This document shows, piece by piece, positions 22,537-36,300 of a stretch of 64,000 nucleotides of DNA. The position numbers and the translations under genes are program-made. The notes below the pieces were generated by a model, which saw nothing but the letters and a program-made list of their open reading frames with translations, ran no database searches and was not told the origin of the DNA. Each line of letters opens with the position of its first letter. Position 1 is the stretch's first letter. This stretch comes from Siderastrea siderea (lineage: Eukaryota > Cnidaria > Anthozoa > Scleractinia > Rhizangiidae). The DNA is taken from the NCBI GenBank assembly GCA_964030785.1, contig OZ034970.1, forward strand, positions 41,720,377 to 41,784,376, in the 5' to 3' direction.

Positions 22537-25500
22537 TAAGAAATTGTATCGGGACAAGAAAAGAGAATTTGCATTTAAAGGGCAAGGCTTGGTACCTACT
22601 CGTTGCATAACGATTATAATCATAAGCGCAAACAGCGCGTTATGTCGCTAATGTCTCAGTGGGAAAGCCTGAAAACAATCATAATGGGGTCTTATGATCG
22701 ACAAAATCATATAAAAATTTGCTTACGGTTATAATTCTCTGTGATTGTTACAATGTCGCAATCAATCGTAGTGTGTTCTGGCTCGTTCCAGTATTTTCCG
22801 GTCGAAGTCATATCGAGATGGGGTCCTTCGAAGAGCTCTAATAATAGGATTTTAGACATCTGTTGCCACTAGATCATAAGAAGTTTATGTTTATGATTAT
22901 GATTATAGTTATGACTCTCGCGGATCTCTGCAACCGTGTATCGTCTTATTGGCCAATTTTTCTCTAGACTGCAAAACAGAAAATGCACTTGTGTTAGCCA
23001 CCTGTGACGCCCCAAGTCGTCAAGATAATACTTGTCTAGGTTCTCCCCTCATCGGACTTGGTCCAATCTCCCAACCTTCCCCAAATCGTGGTGTGTGAGA
23101 TGTTAGTCCATCGCAGGAACCCCTTCTTGTGGGGACACGTCCGCTTGCTTGGGTATTTGCCATCCTGTGAAATAATTAAGGCCTTCAATGGAAGTTTCAG
23201 TCCCTTTCATCCTTATCCCCTATACACTATACATTCAACTCTGATAGTCTTGAGTAATTGTCTTCTCTCTCATTTGGGGAATGCAACCTATTCCACCATC
23301 CCTCTCTGTAGAACATTATACGTACCAATCATCAAGTAATCTTTTAAACTTCTTGATCCGTCTGTCTAAACAGACTAATCCGATCGAGGCGCACACCTTC
23401 ACGATATCGTTCATTGGGTATTCAAAACTTTTGTTGTACTCGAAGTTGGCTTCCGTACGGTCAGCCGCAAATTCGTACACTTCAAACACCCTTTGAACGA
23501 AGGACTGTTATCGCCACCTCGGAACACAGTACACCGACTATTCGCGATTTTGGCCGCCTTGCGACTAGATTTGTGCTTGATGGCAAAGTGTGAGCCGTCC
23601 GTACTGGGATTAATTGATTTCGCGTAGCGCACGGCGTAGCGCTATATCTACGAGCTGGCACATCTAACTTAGCACTTCAACTCTTGCCAAGTCACACACT
23701 GTAGGCCTTACGCGTGCCTTCTTAGCGAGGCTCAAAGTTTTGCTCTTGTGGTTAAGAGGTTCTTAAACGAAACATCGATGTTAACTGGCCATTTCGATCT
23801 AAATTTTTTAATGGCAATCAAGTTGGCTGTATTGAACAGCTTCACTAGTACAAGTTTTAAGAAGCAATGTTATAAATCTCATAAGTTCTGTTAGAGGTAC
23901 TAAGCCCAGTTTCAATTTAAATTACGATCATCGACATCATCCGGTCCACTACCGTATAGCATCTTCCTCCTCTTACCGCCCCCCCCCCCCCCCCCACACC
24001 TCCAAGTTGTTGCAAGTACTAGTTACTCTTGTTTCAGCTTCCGTTGATAACATGAGAATGAGGAATTGCTTCTTTTCACGCTCAAGTTGGTGGTCTTTCG
24101 TCCGACTACTACCTATAAGCCAACTTTTATGATTAGACAAATTTGCTGCCTTAGACAAGCTATCTGCCCTAGACGGATAATCTGTTCCTCTCAGGACTCA
24201 TATGTTCGGTCATCAGGATCCTTCCCCTCAAATCCCTTTGGCAATTCCGTACAGGAATGCACACCAAATTGTTCGGTTGGAAAGGAAAGGAAATAACAAG
24301 TAATGATAATTCACATTTTCACTTTTTCTCGTCTATGAATAGTGCTGGAGACGTAGACTTGCACCATGTCGCCCTCTCTTAGGATCGGCGAGCGAAGCGA
24401 GACGAAATGCGTCGCGAACGTCGACGAAGGACTTTGTGAAAGTCTATTGGAGACGCAGTGTCTCTTTTTTGATGGTCTGGGGGTGGTAAAATCAACAATT
24501 TTAATGTATACACTTTTAAACTTTAAGTGGGTTGTAAAAGAGACACAAACATGCTTAGTTCCATCAGCCCAATTAGTCTAGTGGGAAAGCCGGAAATAAA
24601 GGGCAACTTAAAATTCGTATTGAAGTACTGCAAAATTCAACTATCTTAATCATCTAGTCAAGAGAAATAAACAATTATTCCAGAAGCCTGCGATGACACT
24701 GCCAGTCTAGGTCGCTAAATTAAAAAGGGCGTTAGCGCGAACGAGTCAGTGGGATTTGGAGATGTTTTTTAACGTTGACCGATGGCTAGAGAGCCGCCGG
24801 GGAGAGCCGGAATCTACTCTATTTCCCACAACAAAAACTGTCCTGAAGTCTCTAGTAACACTCCATCAATGCCTTGATTGGTTCCGCCACACCGACGATT
24901 CTTGAAAATTCAAAACCGGAAAACTTCCGGAAACGCATTATTTCAATCAGCGCCGGCTTAAGAGAAAGCTGATTTGCGACTTAAAGATCTAGTCTATTAC
25001 GACAGGTACTAAGAGGAACCAGAAGGAAAATTATTTGGCATTTAAAAACAAAAAATGATTGTGAGCGCAGACGGTTGAGGGCCCTTCCTCCCAGGCCCCT
25101 CTCCAGTTTCTTGACCTTTTTTCCTCTCACATTTTTTTCCCTTACTTACCACCTATCCCTCAATTCTACCAAGATTAATTCCTCAATTCTTTCTCAATTC
25201 TGCCAAGATAGATATCGAAACTTCACAGTCCAAAATATATGTGAAATTTGATAAAGTGCAAGGGACCCGTTTTACTGACAACAGCTCAGAACCATCGGAA
25301 AACTCACATATTTTCTCTCACATTAGCCTGCTCAGTAGGAACACCGGTTTATAGGGCAATAGACCCTTTTCTCTGATCTCCCAAGAAAAGTTGACCTTTT
25401 TCAGCGGACACTTAATAGTCTGTCAAAGGATTTCGACGCGATTTTGTCGCCCTCTCCAATTCAATTTTTCTCGCAAGCATAAACTAGTGACGATTTCATT

Positions 25501-26409
25501 GCAATTTCCTTTCGATTCGAGTAGGATATTTGTTGAATATTACCAAAAATCGCCCCCAAGTTGCATCAAGTTTCCAACATGTTCAAAACCACTGCGATCC
25601 CCGCAAGTTTACACTTGCGATTTTTATCTTGAGCTCGAGTGCGACAAAAAATGTATTGAAAAGTGCAGCACTCGAATTGCACAAAAAATCGCATTTGTAA
25701 GTGGGCCTTTAGGGTGATAGGGAAAAGCAAAGTTACCTGGTATTTTGAAAAAATTTCGTTGTGCTCTGTGCGTTAGAACTGACAAAAGAAAATAAGACTT
25801 TTGACCATATATGTCATATATTCATTTGACTGGGGTAAAGCTCCTTCATTTTGACCTATAAAGGTATGTACATGTTATCTCCCAAAGAGAACGCGAGTTA
25901 CAGACATGAATTGCTGCACCTTTTTCAGACATAACGTTCCTCTTTTCAAGTTTAGAGGTCAAGAATCTGCTCTGCCTTATCTTGACCCAGGTGACCAGCC
26001 AAACACGCCCTAATTGAGACCATAAAAATATGGTCAAACTCCATGCCCTGTTTTACACCACTAACCAGCCAAACGTACCCACAATTAAAACTCTTTACCC
26101 AGTCTTAGACGAGAGCAGCTCAGAAACCATTAAATGCTCCTAGCCTTGAAGATAAACAGTTTACAATGTTTCGACTAGTTCTATTACTGAGTAGTCGAAA
26201 TTTTGGCGATTTAATATGTGTCATGCCCATTCTAGTAAACTTTCCTGGATTTCAAATTGTCAGTCTATACGTCGCGTGACGTCTAGTACGTGAATCGCTT
26301 TTGTGAGTAAAGGGGCTGAGAAAAAGTTATTTGATTTACCCTATTGTGTGGAGTGATCCTGTGCATGTACACTTGTGTAGCTTACATCGGAAAGTACAGC
26401 CCAAGGAAC
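22537..26409. other. Intergenic sequence, no supportable gene
   Basis: Contains ATTATAATCATAAGC and an inverted relative near 22886-22912, a stretch at 22990-23640 with several short open frames on both strands that look like worn mobile DNA, and a C run (23979-23995). I could not assign any of it to a family. Confidence 0.4.
23979..23995. repeat. Poly(C) tract
   Basis: Uninterrupted run of 17 C; a G-run on the minus strand. Confidence 0.9.
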
Positions 26410-26703
26410 CCGGGGGGAGGGGGGGGCACTTGACCCATGTTTGGGTATAGGGCTGCTGCTGAGAGTTTGAAACCCTGAACCCGGTTTAGGACAAAAAAAA
26501 GCCCTAAAATACCCACCCTATTTAGGACAACACCCTTCATTTTAGGTCCATGTTTAGGACAAATGACAAAATACACACCCTGTTTAGGCCAGACACATAA
26601 AAATTATATACCCTGCTTAGGGAAAAGAGGCCAAAAAACATACCCTGTCCAGCGGCACATCTCCGTATAAGCCATACAAGGGAGTCTTCCCCTCCCCCCC
26701 CGG
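26410..26703. repeat. Element with poly-G/poly-C ends and TTTAGGACA repeats, copy 1
   Basis: Begins in GGGGGG and ends in CCCCCC. The interior has four or more degenerate units of the form CCCTRTTTAGGAC-A. A related sequence in the opposite direction lies at 62731-63058. Confidence 0.72.
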
Positions 26704-26750
26704 ACCAAGGAATTTGAACACCACGGGAGCAAGCGAGAAACTGAAAGAGT

Positions 26751-26895
26751 ACACTCTTTTTGTTTTATAAGAACCATTTTTATAAGAACGCTGTAGCTGA
26801 GATTTGCCCCAAAATTTAAGAAAATGTATGGGCTAAAATAAGAACATCCTCAGGCTCAGCCAAATTTTACGCGTTCTTATACAAAAAAAGAGTGT
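26751..26895. repeat. Short TIR element, ends ACACTCTTTTT
   Basis: ACACTCTTTTTGTTTTATAA at the left is inverted at the right (TTCTTATACAAAAAAAGAGT with GT). About 145 bp, non-coding. Confidence 0.82.
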
Positions 26896-27114
26896 ATTGT
26901 TCGCGTTCTCACATAGCCTAAACGTTAAATTTGGCGTCCACACTTGTTGAAGGGCACAGTGTCTGGGTGCTGCCACGTTGGTACGTTCTAACTTGCGCTT
27001 TTTTTTCCGAGGAAAGTCGTCGCTTCTTTCACCAGCAGCCGCGCTCAGCTCTTGCTGCTTTTACACCCGCACCTGAACACGCCTTTCGCGTCGTACAGGT
27101 TCAGTAAAGGTTAT

Positions 27115-27159
27115 GCCATGCTGATGAGTCCTAACAAGGACGGAAAAGCTGTCTGTGGC
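27115..27159 (+). ncRNA. Hammerhead ribozyme motif, type I, degenerate
   Basis: Stem I GCCATG (27115-27120) pairs with TGTGGC (27154-27159); then CTGATGA (27121-27127), stem II GTCC-TAACAA-GGAC (27128-27141), GGAAAAGCTGTC (27142-27153) with a canonical GTC cleavage triplet. Compared with a working core, the position expected to be A13 is G (27143) and the stem III C is A (27146), so it is probably inactive. The loop-less stem III (AGCTGT-like palindrome) resembles the dimer-type hammerheads of animal retrozymes. Outer pairing CAGG (27097) with CCTG (27169) may extend stem I. Confidence 0.62.
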
Positions 27160-29677
27160 TGCCACTGCCCTGGAGTTAAGGCTGTGCGACAGTGCGCACA
27201 CATATTAAATTAAATCTATACCCTTTATCCTAAGGCTCCCTTGTCTATACCCTTCAGCACTGTGCTTGCACAGTGAGGAGGCCTAACACAGTTTTCTTGC
27301 ACCTATGCGTTATTCGTCGTTATTTTCAAACCACTGCCAATTGGACGGCCAAAATTGGCAAGATACAAGTTCAATTAAAAAAGATCATGTTTTGATATGT
27401 TTTATTGGACTAAGTACCGTTGCCATGACAACACAGCTGGTAATAAACCAGCAATAAAAAATGGATTTGATTTATTTTCAGAAAATTCAGTCGTTGGATT
27501 TTTTCCATCTTTTGTCTCTAAGAATCTCAGAGGAACACTGGCCTATTGACACTGTTCTCGTGAAATTTTGACGGAGAGATCTGATCTTCTGTAATTTGGT
27601 GTTTTGCATTTAAACGTGTTTTGAACATGTCCTCTGTCAGATTTCAATTTTTGTTTGCAGGCGAGATACTTGTGTTCTGTACTATTACTCTACCAACTTT
27701 CATGAGATTCTAACGAGCAGTTCCGTAGAAATCAGTGCATTTCCACTAAACTATGCAGTCACAATTTTCTGGTCAACTGCGCATGCGTTGCATTTGACAG
27801 GGTCCATACAAACAATCCTAGAAAAGCGGGGTAATTTCCAATAGTATTTATACCTTTATACATTGAAAAACAAACGTTTTCTCACATTGACAAACAGTTT
27901 TATCGTTAAGAGGGAAAATAACACTTGCACAATCTTCACTGAACAAAACAAAATGATCGCTGTACAGGCGCCATGTTTGTTTTCCTTAAAGCTATGTGCG
28001 CGCACGAACTCTCGCCAGCAGCACAAGTCGTAGAGCGCGCGCAAACTGTGTTCAGACACCTTAAGTGTGGGGTGCTTCTGCGAAAGTGGCCGATAATAGC
28101 TCAGACAGTATGCTTCATAATATTTCCTTGACGAATGCGTCTTATCCGTTTTTTTTTTCAAAATTGTCAGCAAAAGTGACAATTTTCTTTGGAGTACTTT
28201 TGGTGAAAATATTTGAAGAGAGGAAAATAGCTAAAAATGGGCATGGGACATTACCCGTCTCATAGCTTGCTTCCGGTCAGACGCTTCAGCATCGTAGCTC
28301 TGTTTCCGGATTCTTTTAGAAGTAATTTCGTATTGAAGCAGTATGGAAAATTCTTGGTTTTGAAATACGTTATCAATATAAACTTAGATGTTATCCATGC
28401 CTGCATACATCGAACAAAGATACTTCTCCAGACAAAAGTTATCTTTTATCTGTGGGAAGGCGTGTTGTATGCATTTGAACACGCAGTTTTCAAGAAGTAT
28501 TGTTCCACTCGTTACAACACTGGCAAATTTTCAAGTTTTTAAAATATTGTTTCGGCAGATTTAGTCACCTCTTCAAAAAATTTGAAGTACACCCTTTTCA
28601 AAAACGTGTCTCTACTCACCGGCATAGTACGATAAATGGAAATTATGAGATATCGGACTGATTATAGATTAATTTTATCTAGTTTGATTTAATCTTTGGC
28701 ACCTTTTTCAATCCACATTTTTTGTCGGTTGATCCAGTTCATTCCTGACTTTTCGTCTCAGACTGTGAAAGGTCGTTTACATATAAGGTCGCAATTACAA
28801 AATAATCTTAATGAACACACTCTAAGCGACACAAAACTAGAGCTTGACTCCGTCGCGCTAAAATATTGCGATCCAAACCGAAAATTTAAATGAAAATACG
28901 GAAATGTGGTTAAATTAGGAGGATGCCTAATTACTTCACCACTTGGGAATGCGATGACCTCTTGTCGGTTTCCTGAATTAAAATAAACAATAGGTAACCG
29001 TGGCTATTTTGAAATAAACATGACCCTAATATTGTTTTTGTTTCCAGCGAGAAATTAGCTTGTACATGAGAACAATATTTGAATACCCATTGATTTCATC
29101 TGTCAATCAAATGCTAACTGTAACGCAAAGCGCCGTTGCGCATAATCGACTCAAAAACTCCCAAACGGGGTATGCTAGGGAGACTCCATATGTTTTTGTC
29201 GATGGATCTCATTATGTACCTGATTGAAACATTTAGCAGTTGAGGGGAAATGAATGTATCAGACATGTAATTGTACAAATAAAATACCATAAAATGAAAG
29301 GAAATAACGCCGGAAATAATTTCCGCCGTGAAAGTCAAAGGGCGCAAAGTGATGGCGTAACGGTACCCCCGAGGGGAGAACACTGTCGTTATGAGTCACT
29401 GGCGCGCTAACATAAAATTGGTTGTTTTGTGAAAGAAACGCAAAAAGTCCCCATGGTTTATCGTACGGGATGTATTTATAAGTGACGGCAAAGTATGTTT
29501 TGAGTTTGCAATAGAATTGGCTTTTCTGAAAGGAACGATTTGCGATCCACAAAACGATACTTTGCCCGCTTGGCTTTTCTGAACATTCAATACGGTGACG
29601 AACGTACTCGACCGGTTCATAACTTTATCACCGTTATTTTTTGGGAATCGTTTTCCGTTTGAACGTCATTTCGAAAC
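27160..29677. other. Upstream flank of the CCDC88-like gene
   Basis: No gene is supported. Sequence is AT-rich with patches of CpG (27960-28060, 29300-29400). The promoter and any non-coding first exon must lie here, but I see no distinctive TATA box. Confidence 0.4.
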
Positions 29678-29722
29678 ATGGCTACAGCAGAAGGATTTCT
29701 TCATAGCCCACTTGTTGTCTGG
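29678..29722 (+). CDS. CCDC88-like exon 1, start of protein
   Basis: ATG in context gaaacATGg; encodes [15 protein letters not shown]. Donor gtaagt. The S-P-L-V-x-W end matches the family start. Confidence 0.92.
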
Positions 29723-32700
29723 GTAAGTTTTACGCTTTGGTCTCAAAGCGCTGTTTTCATACGATCACTGTTTGCAAACAGTGTTGATGAAGTGTAGGTA
29801 ATCTCGAACTGGCCTTGGATCGTGCGATCGCATGGCTCTGTTTTCTCTAACCGTTTTCTCGGTATTGTAGGCTAATAATACTTTCAAGACAAGTGCTTTG
29901 ATCGAGTCGATCACCGACCTGGCGGATGGTGTCCTTTTGAACGAAATTATGCTGGATATGTAAGTATTACAAGACATCAAAGTGTTTTTTTTGACTGTGC
30001 TTTATCGAGTCTTGAGCACCGCGCCATAGGAGGCAAAATTCTCAAACTTATTCTTGCCATGTGAAGTCATTAAATGCTCTTCAACTTAAACCCATGTATT
30101 TTGTTTTTATTAAGGTGCTAAATTTATCAATTCTATATTCTATTTCTCATTCACAGCGACCCAACTTACTTCACGTTGACTCGAATCCATCAAAATGTTT
30201 ACGGAGATGTGAATTTGAGGATGCAAAATTTGGACACGCTTGTCAAGCACTTGAAACGCTATTACCAGGTAAGCGCAAAAAAACGCAGAGTAAGGATTTG
30301 ATAACGTTTTATTTTGTACCACCGGATTAAAAAAAGAGCAAGTAAGGGCTAATTTTCTGAAGTGAAAGGTGATGTTTTGTAGTTATGTTTGTCTGCAAAC
30401 AAATCGACGTTTTAGATTGAGCTTGCCAGTCTTCCGTTTAAAAGTGCAATAATTAGTAGCTGCTCTTGTATGTGCTTATAATTTCTCGGCTTTCATGTCT
30501 CAACCCAAGAACTTAGGTCAAGACCTTAGATGCATGGCGAACATTTTAATCCGAAACTTAAAACGTTTCCTTGTGTACAAAGTTTATGTTTTAATAGCGT
30601 GAAGTATGCGGTCGAAGTTAGATCTTCTTGTCGAAGATCTGTTTAGTAAGCAATCCGGAATCTCATTCTGTCTTGTGTAATGTCGTGAGGACGAAATGAG
30701 ATATCATTGCGACGTTTTTTCCCTGTGAGTTTGTCACGAATGTTTATTACTTTTGTTCGCTGTATAATATTTTAGAATGATATTGTGTATAATAGTTTCT
30801 TTGCTGGTTTTTAGCAAACCTTTTACTGAATGTATTAAAGCTTTCAAAAATCCTTTCCCGTGCTCTTCTGCTTTTTTGTTTCTTTAATTCGGTAAACCGA
30901 TAAATTATGGAAACAGTATATATTTTTCATTTTCGTGCGGTAATGACAGACATATAAAGATTAAATGAATATGGGTGGCATAATTTGCGTGCCTTCTTGC
31001 AATCTTTTCGTCGTGCTATCGACCTTGTCAATTTCTTGACTTTGCGAATGATATTGTCGATTGGTAAGTTTATATCCACCGTGAAATCTATATGAGATGT
31101 ACCTTTAAGTTACAAGATCTTATCAGAAAAAATATTGAAAACAAAATTAAATACCAGTCATGTTTTTTGGCGTAAACATGGAAAACCTTTCACGCGTGTA
31201 TGTGTTAAACATTAATTCAAGTCCAAAATAAAAACTTAAAAATAATTATTCATTGAATAAAACGAGTATTTTTATAATCTTTTTATTATTTTATTTAAAA
31301 TTTATTGTACATTTGTAAATGATAAAATTATTGAGTTGGGGGGCTCATATGCAAATTTTTCTCTTAAAAATGGCAATGTGTCAACAAATATTGGAGTTAA
31401 AATTCAAACTAGCTTTTTGTTTGACTTCATTCTTTGTATGTTGCTACCCTTTTTAAACGGAAGTGACAGCTGCTGAAATTTTAATGAGGTGGAGTTAACA
31501 GTAAATTAAAGGTACAAAAACCAAGTGAATATGCTTCTTAAAACAAAAGAATTACATGTTATGCTAGTTTGGTTAGATTTATACTGATGTATATGTGTAA
31601 CTGGCACATTGCATGACATTAAGATTCAATTTTTACCTAGCGCAATCTTCAAGGCAAATCAATTTGTGTATTTTGTCTTTTTGGTAAATAAACTTGATAT
31701 CATGACTCAGGGTTCTCGTGAGCGTAATAATTAATAAGAATATTTGTCTCATCAGGCCATATTTTTTACATTTTTCGGTGTCATTGTTTTTCAGCACTTC
31801 CCATACATTCTGCAATTTTGTTCCTTTCTGAGAAGTTCATTATTTAATTACATCATTGCTAGAATACTGCTATGAACCCTAGGTTCCACTGGCTGTGATA
31901 AGTAAAACCAGAAATTCTATTTGTTTATTCATGATCAGTGGTTCAAGAACTCATAATGCTTTGCAGCTTAATAATTATTACAGTACAATGTAGTTCATCA
32001 CACTATATTCCTAAATATCCTGAAAGGTGTTATAAATTCAACATCCAACAGAGAAGGTTTTATAATAATGATAATAATAATAATAATAATAAATTAATAA
32101 TAAAAATAATAATTACTTATATTGCACCTTTTTTATAAAAATAATCAAAAGCGCATTATATTTAATATAATACATTATTACAATTTTCAACTGTGTAGTT
32201 CCAGAAAAAATCCATACCCACCCCATGGAAGGTCATTGGAAATTCCTAGGGGGAGGGGGGTTTTAAAAGCTCCAATTTTAGAAGCAAAGTATAGAATTAA
32301 ACTGGAGTTTCTTGGAGGGAGGGAGGGTGCAAAACAAACAACCTTCCGTGGGGGGAGTATGGATATTTTCTGGAACTACATGCACACAATAGATAATAAA
32401 ACTACCGAGTGACTAATCTATAATCTTATTTATATCCTTGATCTTAAAAATCTTAACAAAAGGCCTTGAAAAATAAATAATTCTTGACTGAAGGCTTAAA
32501 ATCGTCAATGTCATTAGCTTGCCTTACTGGCTTGTAAGGAAGACTGTTCCACAAGACTGGGGCTGCAGCTACCATAAACAAGCAATCCCATAGAAATACT
32601 GGAAACTACATAATCCCATGCCCAAAGATGTGGTAAAGACTACCAATCAGACTCCAGTGCTTTTGAAGTTATGATACCACAGGTCTCGGTAACTTTTGAA

Positions 32701-33230
32701 ATTTATGTCAGAGCTAGGCAGCTACCAGAACTTGTTCTACAGCATTTGAGTAAAACTCACGACTAAGTAGTTGGCTTTATGCACCACTATTAACATGCAT
32801 GTTCTCCTCAGTATGCTCTATATATTTCTTATGGTGCTATTTGGGAGAATTTGATCAAAAATCAAGACTTTTTATCTATATTTGTCATGTACTTTAATTT
32901 GTTCTCATGAAATAATTGATCAAGTAGTGATATTGTGAGGAGAAATTAGATGCTTGTCGCCATTGAGGCCTTAATGGTTATTTATGCAGCCAGCTCATGT
33001 CACCTACAATAAAGGACAAAACTCTTGAAACAGATTTGCAATGTTTCATTTCCCTTCTCACGTCCCTCACCCCCTCCCCCACTTACAATGTCAAGATTGT
33101 TAATTTTGGGGTGGAGGAGACAGGGGAGCTTGTTAAGATCATTCCATTTGAGCAAAAAAAAATGCATCCTGCACACTGCACACTCCATTTATATCATTAT
33201 CATCATCACCATCATCACCATCACCATCAC

Positions 33231-33302
<72 letters not shown>

Positions 33303-36300
33303 CATTGTCATCATCATTATCATCATCACCATCGTCATCATCATCATTGTCATCATCATCATCATCATCATCATTATAATTCAAAACCCAGTCGTGGGCT
33401 TCCAAAATTCACACAGGGGGCAGTTCAGCAGGGCTCTTGTAAGGATGTTGACAAATGTCCTATGCTGCCCCTTGTGTAACGCAGGCCCTTGGTTGGTTCC
33501 CAGAGCACTAATGGCCTTTGTTACAGTGTGACTACTGTAGCATGTTGTTATTGCAATTCCAACTTGAGTTATTTGAGCTTGAAATCAGTGCTGGTGCAAA
33601 TCAAGCACTTGCTCAAGTTGCGTAAAATTACTGATATTTTTTTATTCTGTGCTCAGCACTGAGTTTATAGTTTCCCTCAGGTTACAGTAGTCACAGTAAT
33701 TACTTCAATATCAATAATATGACCATTCAGGAGACAGTAGCCACATCTCTTACAAACTGACACCAAATTTATTGCACCCTCAGAACTTGTGGTTCTTAAT
33801 ACTGTAATGAATTAACATATCTTTGACAAATCTTTTTTTTCCACTATTAATTGCAACAACAAGTGCATTATTAAAAACCACAAATCTCTTTTTTTTCTGA
33901 TTTTTTATGGCATTTTAAATCTCTCCTCTCTGCTGTTAAATTATGGTAATGAATGGACACAATAATTGAAGTTTTTGTAGTGGTTGTTTGTCTTGGTTCA
34001 CTAACCATGTAAACAAAAGTATTGTTCAAGACAATAGCAGCCATTGACCTATTCTTACTGCAATATACTTAATTGCACATCATGCCATACAGTTGTTTTC
34101 TATAAATATCATTTTGTGTGGGAACTTTGTGTTCTAGAATCTGTTTTGCATAGTTTTTGAGTCTCTCAGAAGAGGGTGAGAAGTTCAAGAACATTCAAAC
34201 AACATTTTAGAGATAAAAGTGCTCTTTAGGATTGTATTCCTCTGTTTAAGAGCTGTACTCTAAAGGAGTTAAAAAAGACAGTGCTTAACAGATATTTCCG
34301 TTAAAAAATAATACTCAATGTTATCAATAATTACTATAAATTTTATTAATAAATTATTTGCAAAGTGTTCAATTAATTAATTCTTACTCTTTTTAACAAT
34401 GACTGTAACATTATTACAGTCAATTTTATGGGTGCTGCAACATCAGGGGTTTCAATAAAATTTGAAGTAGGCAGCTGGTTTGAGTAGAGTAACCGACTGT
34501 ATCAACAGGGGCTTTGAAAGAATCTTCCTGTAATTACTTCAATTTAGGGGAAAAGTAGCCGATTTCTCTGAGCGAAATAGCCGATGCTTTTCGTCGGCCG
34601 TCGGTGCATATTGAAAGCACTGCAACATTGTTCATTAATTCCAGCTGTTTTCAAAAAATACTAATATAAAACCCTTGATGTGTGATATGAATAGGTTGCA
34701 TGTAAGAGTCATCATGTGTGACTTTGTGATTTTATGTATCACTTGAGTACTATTTTGTAGGAGAGAATACATTAAAAACAAACACACAGAATCAAAGAAT
34801 ACCTTTCAAGAGAAATAACCACATGAATGAAGAACTTACTTTAATGGAAAATTATGAGTGCTGTACATAGCATACAGTTGTATGTTACAAGTTACAATGG
34901 ACCCATCCAATCATCTTAATTAATTATGGCTCGTTGCAGTACTATTCCAGTTCATTCTGATTGATTCTGGTATGTTCAGCGCCTGTGTTTTAGAATTTCC
35001 AATTATATTATTCCTCCTTTCACTATTTCATGTCTTTGACTGGCCGGGGGACTACAGTTCAAGCCATATGCATATACTAATAATAGCTTTCATGATGGTC
35101 ACACAAGGACATTTTGAAGTCACCCTTCTGCATAAGCTTAATTGTCACTACATGTGTATTGTCACTGTCCAGTGGCACAATTGTCTGAACTAACAAAAAG
35201 TGTTGAGCTTAGCCAACATCATAGTATCAGTTATTTTAACCCTTTGTCCTAACAGTGACAAAAATGAAATTTCTCTGTACATTATCACTACTTTTTCAAA
35301 CATTTAAGTGATGAGAATAAAGTAAGTGATCACCAAGGATAAGATGTCTTCTCCTTAATTTTCCTTACTAGTTCCATAAGAATGTATGGAGAACAGTAAG
35401 GAGAATATTTTATATCACGCAGGGCTGAAAGACATTCACGCTAATTGCTTATTTGCATCCTTACTGCTCACGCAATTCAAGTTGCAATGTCAGGCCATGT
35501 CATGCATGGAGCGCATGCGCTGAGGAAGAAATATACTTTTAGACAAATACAGTGGTGGTGGGTATTGTAATATCTATAAAGGTACCTAACTCTCAGTGAC
35601 CCCACACTTTTTTTTGATAAATCACTTCCCTTACTGGTTATCCCCATTTTGTCAAAAAACCAAAAAAATCCTGAATGTGAGAAGTTTAAATTTTTTATAG
35701 TACTACATGTAGTTGGGAGGATTTGCTCAAAGATTAAGACATTGTGTGTTTGGTGATCATTTCCTTTATTCTCATCACCTGTATGTTTGATCAAGTAATG
35801 ATATTGTGAGGAGAAATTACATGTTTGTCACCATGGGGGCTTAAAGGGTTAAAACGTTAGGACCCTGATTGGTGGATTAACGAAGAATCAAACACGCTTC
35901 TTCCTGCTCAGCTCTGTGGTTTGGTGACTTACCAAATGATTACATGTATATACAGGTGTAGATTCAGGCGTTGGTCATGTCTAACACTGGTGCATTACTG
36001 TACTTGTTATTAGATGTTCTATGTGTGACATATTTTTATTGTTTATTTCTAGGAGAAACTACAGCAGCTTGTTTTGCTAAGAATTCCAGATGTTGTTACA
36101 ATAGCACGAGACCCTCAGAGTGGTAAGTTAACAAATTTTTTCATGTTCAAATGTCTGATCTCAAATTGGTGATTTTGACAGGATTGAGTACTTGCTATTA
36201 GCAGTTAAGCTCGTTAGAATTAAAGGCCATGCTGTAGAAAGGGTGTAAGTGCTGATTCAACCTTGAAATTCAATATGATATTTTATTTGCTTCAGTATAG

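Noticed and set aside
23411..23632. Minus-strand 73-codon frame with SRCTVFRGGDNSPSFKGCLK
   Set aside because: Looks like worn mobile-element protein, but I could not place it in a family or find supporting ends.
32997..33531. Long open frames with poly-His, poly-Ile, poly-Asp and poly-Met
   Set aside because: They are readings of one (CAT)n microsatellite in different frames and strands; no flanking exon structure.
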